In this document: positions 62,465 to 64,000 of the stretch, piece by piece
Numbering within the stretch: the stretch's first letter is position 1
Layout: every line of letters starts with the position of its first letter
Source of the DNA: Jaminaea rosea
Taxonomy: Eukaryota > Basidiomycota > Exobasidiomycetes > Microstromatales
DNA length: 64,000 bases
Direction: 5' to 3'
Assembly (NCBI RefSeq): GCF_003144245.1
Contig: NW_020289977.1
Span: forward strand, 1,302,001-1,366,000
Notes under the pieces: generated by a model
What the model was told of the DNA's origin: nothing
Seen by the model: only the letters and a program-made list of their open reading frames with translations
The model's database searches: none
Translations under genes and position numbers: made by a program

Positions 62465-63022
62465 GGCGTCAAGTCCACAGTCTTTCTGACACCTGGCCAT
62501 GCAGCTCGGAAAGGATTCGATCAAGTTTTCGCCGTCACCGCGACTTTTCCACGTTCAGGAGAAAGCACCGCGACAAGGAGAGGAAGCTACGTGGTACCTC
62601 CAAGGAGACAAGGCCTGGAAACGATAAGGTTCCCGTAGAGTGGAAGCACGTCGATTCAAAAGGACACCCACTCCGCACTCTATCATCCCTTTCCAAACTT
62701 GTCGCCCAAAGAGAGCTGAAGGAGACATTGTCCACGTCCTCATCAAGGGTACAGGGTCTTAAGGCAGGGAACAGAGGAAGAGCGCTTTGCCAAGCCTCAA
62801 CAGGCGCCTCCCTTATCGTCTCTCCAGCGGCTCGCCCCTTAGGTCATCATCGCCATTGTCATCCCAGGTGGCGTCAAGTATACGATCGTCCTTCCGCCTG
62901 GCCTTGTACCTCGAGACGGGCTCGAGCAGGTCTTCTCCGTCACTGCGCACAGAGTGAGAGTGGTGCTAGGACTCGGCGACGGCAACAGCGCACGTAGCGC
63001 GCCTGGTCAAGGAGAGGAAGCT
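62465..63022 (+). repeat. Tandem coding-like unit, two diverged copies
   Basis: Two similar units lie about 405-434 bp apart. Copy 1 (from 62465) reads GVKSTVFLTPGHAARKGFDQ then VFAVTA; copy 2 (from 62870) reads GVKYTIVLPPGLVPRDGLEQ then VFSVTA. Each is followed by an exact 15-mer, CAAGGAGAGGAAGCT, at 62574-62588 and 63008-63022, encoding KERKL in one frame. Exon structure is unresolved, so this is annotated as a repeat rather than a gene. Confidence 0.55.
62637..62803 (+). repeat. Right copy of the inverted duplicated segment
   Basis: Plus-strand partner of 60939-61080. Blocks: 62637-62660 (24 bp), 62714-62747 (34 bp) and 62793-62803 (11 bp). The spacer between the first two blocks is 53 bp here and 20 bp in the left copy, a difference of 33 bp (11 codons), which keeps the reading frame. 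In this copy the frame is open through EWKHVDSKGHPLRTLSSL and onward. Confidence 0.75.
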
Positions 63023-64000
63023 GCGCAGGCAGGCGCCCTCAAGGAGGCATCGCGAGCAGATACGCACGAGGCTAGTACAGGCCAGCGTCGACCAGGCGCT
63101 GACGAAGGCCGAAGCATGTGTGAGAGGGGGCCACCGAGGCTGACCCTGAGCCGGACCGCAGCGGGGCAGATGCTGCGCAAGGTCAAGATGGTGAGGGAGA
63201 GGTAGTGGCGGGAGGAGAAGAAGAAATAGTTGTAGGAAGCGAGAAAGAGGCAGTCGCGCGAGGCGAGGAAGAGGTAGTCGCCGGAGGGGAGGAGGAGGCG
63301 ATTACGGGAATGGAGGCAGGCGAAGGGGCAGGGGATGAGACACCCGAGGGCGAGGCGACAGACACAGCAGCAGGAGCAGGCAAACCCGCGGAGCAGCTGG
63401 CAGAAGGAGTAGTGGACTCGAGCGCCTCCCGCGACAAAGCCGCCACGGTCGAAGACGAAGAGGAGCAAGAAGTCGTTGACAATTGGTTGCCTCCAGCAGA
63501 CGACCTCACGATTGGCGACGTCCTCGACCAACAGGCGCAAGCTGGACCATCCTCCACTGAGCAAGGGCAAGTTGGCGAGTCGCTCAACCAACCGCCGACT
63601 CACGACTTCCCCGACGCTGGCACTCGCGGTCTCACTTCTGCTGCCCAACCACGCCTCATCGACCAGCAGCTCATCGACGAGTTTGAGCGGGAGATGGTGA
63701 GCTCAAGAACGGAGGAGGCCAAGCAGTCGGCTCTGGAGGACAACTTGAGCCACTACTTCGTGCAGTCCAGCTACGGCTCCTACGTCGGAGACTCGGTAGC
63801 GGCCATGGCTCGTCGAATGGTCTCGCCGGGCGGCAAGATGACCCTCGCGGAGATGCAGACGCACATACTGGTTATGAAGCGACTGGTGGTGCCGGAGGCG
63901 GTGGTCAACAAGCTCTCGCGCGTGGATCTGGAGCTATACCTCCGCCAGATCAACTCAACGCTCCACAGCCAATGGGCGATGAACCGCATGGCCTCGCTCC
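62970..64000 (+). CDS. Acidic protein of unknown function, 5' uncertain, runs off right edge
   Basis: The frame from 63170 to the window end (277 codons) is uninterrupted and has coding character. A 52-nt intron (63118-63169, GTGTGA...GGCAG) links it in phase to an upstream exon beginning no earlier than 62970 in that frame, with ARLVKERKLRRQAPSRRHRE and VQASVDQALTKAEA. The first true exon and the ATG were not found. The protein has an acidic repeat-like stretch (GEEEIVVGSEKEAVARGEEE), the block EEQEVVDNWLPPADDLTIG shared with the orphan frame at 59116, then a more structured helical part (LEDNLSHYFVQSSYGSYVGD, MQTHILVMKRLVVPEAVVNK, RVDLELYLRQINSTLHSQWA). No family recognised. Confidence 0.55.

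Noticed and set aside
60939-62803. DNA transposon with terminal inverted repeats
   Set aside because: Considered for the inverted blocks, but no transposase frame in the spacer, no target-site duplication that I can see, and the blocks share a reading frame.
1-64000. LTR elements, virus-derived genes, CRISPR arrays, rRNA
   Set aside because: No reverse transcriptase, integrase, capsid, spacer-repeat or rRNA pattern was recognised anywhere in the window.

Overview
The window is gene-dense fungal nuclear DNA. GC-rich long exons are broken by a few very short introns (about 52-84 nt, mostly GTGAGT/GTAAGT-type donors and CAG/TAG acceptors). Genes lie on both strands, often as divergent pairs sharing 220-1300 bp promoters. 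SUP35-type eRF3, NDC1, an IQGAP, BIG/Sec7, a YTP1-like protein and an NCS1 permease all point to a fungus. Codon choice, intron style and low-complexity Ser/Ala/Gln-rich proteins suggest a basidiomycete, possibly Ustilaginomycotina; this placement is inference. No prokaryotic, viral or LTR-type element was recognised.

Layout. 0-9.2 kb: the 3' end of an ISWI remodeler (its C-terminus lies outside the window); a membrane-anchored alpha/beta-hydrolase-like protein that appears to have lost its catalytic residues; a five-exon seven-span membrane protein with a very long tail. 9.2-18.4 kb: OST2 and SUP35 (divergent), a TBC-domain protein resembling TBC1D7, and the nucleoporin NDC1 (divergent). 18.6-27.5 kb: an unknown basic, Gln-rich protein, a glucokinase-type hexokinase, a YTP1-like His-rich membrane protein and a small DUF2237 protein. 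27.9-35 kb: an M28 (transferrin-receptor/GCPII-like) peptidase, glutamate decarboxylase and an NCS1 uracil/allantoin-type permease. 36.3-58.8 kb: four very large signalling and trafficking genes: IQGAP, an ankyrin-RCC1-BTB-BTB protein like IBTK, a PH-C2-RasGAP protein and the Arf-GEF SEC7.

58.8-64 kb differs in character. It holds a three-exon protein with a Zn2Cys6-spaced cysteine cluster, a short orphan frame resembling part of the last gene, collinear exact sequence blocks repeated in inverted orientation, a tandemly repeated coding-like unit, and an acidic gene running off the right edge. This looks like a local family of diverged duplicates and is the least explained part of the window.

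Functional links are loose: small-GTPase control (TBC, RasGAP, IQGAP, Sec7) recurs, and four proteins carry His-rich tails or loops. Exon boundaries were read by eye from splice signals and reading-frame phase. Each multi-exon model that is complete in the window gives a coding length divisible by three.
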